A stretch of 6,806 nucleotides of DNA, taken from contig JAUWMO010000186.1 of assembly GCA_030613125.1 (NCBI GenBank), forward strand, positions 1-6,806. The letters are read 5' to 3'. A program made the position numbers and the translations under genes. The notes under the pieces are model-generated. The model was not told where the DNA came from. It searched no databases and worked only from the letters and a program-made list of their open reading frames with translations. Source of the DNA: Bacteroidota bacterium (GTDB taxonomy: Bacteria; Bacteroidota; Bacteroidia; Bacteroidales; VadinHA17). Positions 6,548-6,806 of this stretch are shown piece after piece; within the stretch, counting starts at the first letter, position 1; each line of letters starts with the position of its first letter.

Positions 6548-6806
6548 CTAAAAATTCATTTTTTTCACCAATTCAATAAAACCAGGTTCATCCTTAATTT
6601 GGCTGTAAAGCTCCAGACATTGAATATATGGCATATCGGGATCATGCATTTCATACCCTTTTTCCAGCCATTCCAATGCTTTATCGAATTGATTCATTTG
6701 GGTATAGGTTGCTGCAACAAAGACTGGTTGAATAAAACGGGTTTGAGATGCTTCCTCCAGAGCTTTTGCAGTTTTTTGCATTGCTATTTGAAATCCTTTA
6801 TCCTTG
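6548..6806 (-). CDS. TPR protein, C-terminal part (enters from right edge)
   Basis: The minus-strand frame is open from the window edge for 85 full codons to TAG at 6548-6550. A Met codon at 6779-6781 is internal: the frame continues upstream as KDKGFQIA without a stop, so the true start is outside the window. The visible part holds one clear TPR unit (FVAATYTQMNQFDKALEWLE) followed by a KGYEMHDPDMPYI segment, which matches the YEKGYEAHHPMMPYI and YEKAYKSHDPNLPYI segments of the two neighbours. The chain ends FIELVKKMNF, the same kind of tail as in the other copies but shorter. This makes it very probably another TolB-like/TPR paralogue in the array, although its anchor and TolB-like domain cannot be seen. 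Confidence 0.85.
   Translation of the reverse strand, partial: KDKGFQIAMQKTAKALEEASQTRFIQPVFVAATYTQMNQFDKALEWLEKGYEMHDPDMPYIQCLELYSQIKDEPGFIELVKKMNF

Noticed and set aside
6548..6781. Complete 77-residue gene starting at the Met codon 6779-6781
   Set aside because: The frame continues upstream without a stop to the window edge, and the sequence is the end of a TPR protein, so the Met is internal.

Overview
The window looks like part of a Bacteroidota chromosome. It is AT-rich, and the genes start behind A/T-rich leaders with no clear Shine-Dalgarno sequence. The main proteins are membrane-anchored TolB-like/TPR proteins of a type often multiplied in Bacteroidales-like genomes. The lineage is an inference from these traits; no rRNA or other marker gene is present.

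Every supported gene lies on the minus strand, so transcription runs from high to low coordinates. In that order: the C-terminal 85 residues of one TPR protein (6548-6806, entering from the right edge); two close paralogues only 9 bases apart (4741-6471, then 2992-4731); a third complete paralogue with a different membrane anchor (1086-2855); a gene-poor stretch of 740 bases (346-1085); and the N-terminal 115 residues of a further paralogue (1-345, leaving at the left edge). That makes at least five related genes in tandem, three of them complete.

The complete proteins share one plan: a three-helix membrane anchor, a TolB-like alpha/beta domain (COG5616 type), and a long TPR solenoid ending in a short conserved tail near K-M-N-L-P. 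Charge distribution suggests that the TolB-like and TPR parts face the periplasm. No kinase, cyclase, DNA-binding or other output domain is fused to them, and no partner gene is visible here. The biological role therefore cannot be named beyond a probable protein-binding or sensing scaffold.

The gene-poor stretch is a graveyard. It holds a C-terminal fragment of a HEPN-domain protein (420-572), a GC-rich palindromic element bounded by inverted CCACCCCC/GGGGGTGG ends (578-775), a frameshifted C-terminal fragment of a DUF559-type endonuclease-like protein (778-914), and two 40-base direct repeats (665-704 and 906-945). From 946 to 1085 I see nothing recognisable.

The most notable signals are the paralogue array itself, a steep 5'-to-3' gradient of divergence between the two adjacent copies, the joining of one conserved TolB-like domain to two different anchors, and the composite remnant region. 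I found no CRISPR array, tRNA, rRNA, transposase or riboswitch.
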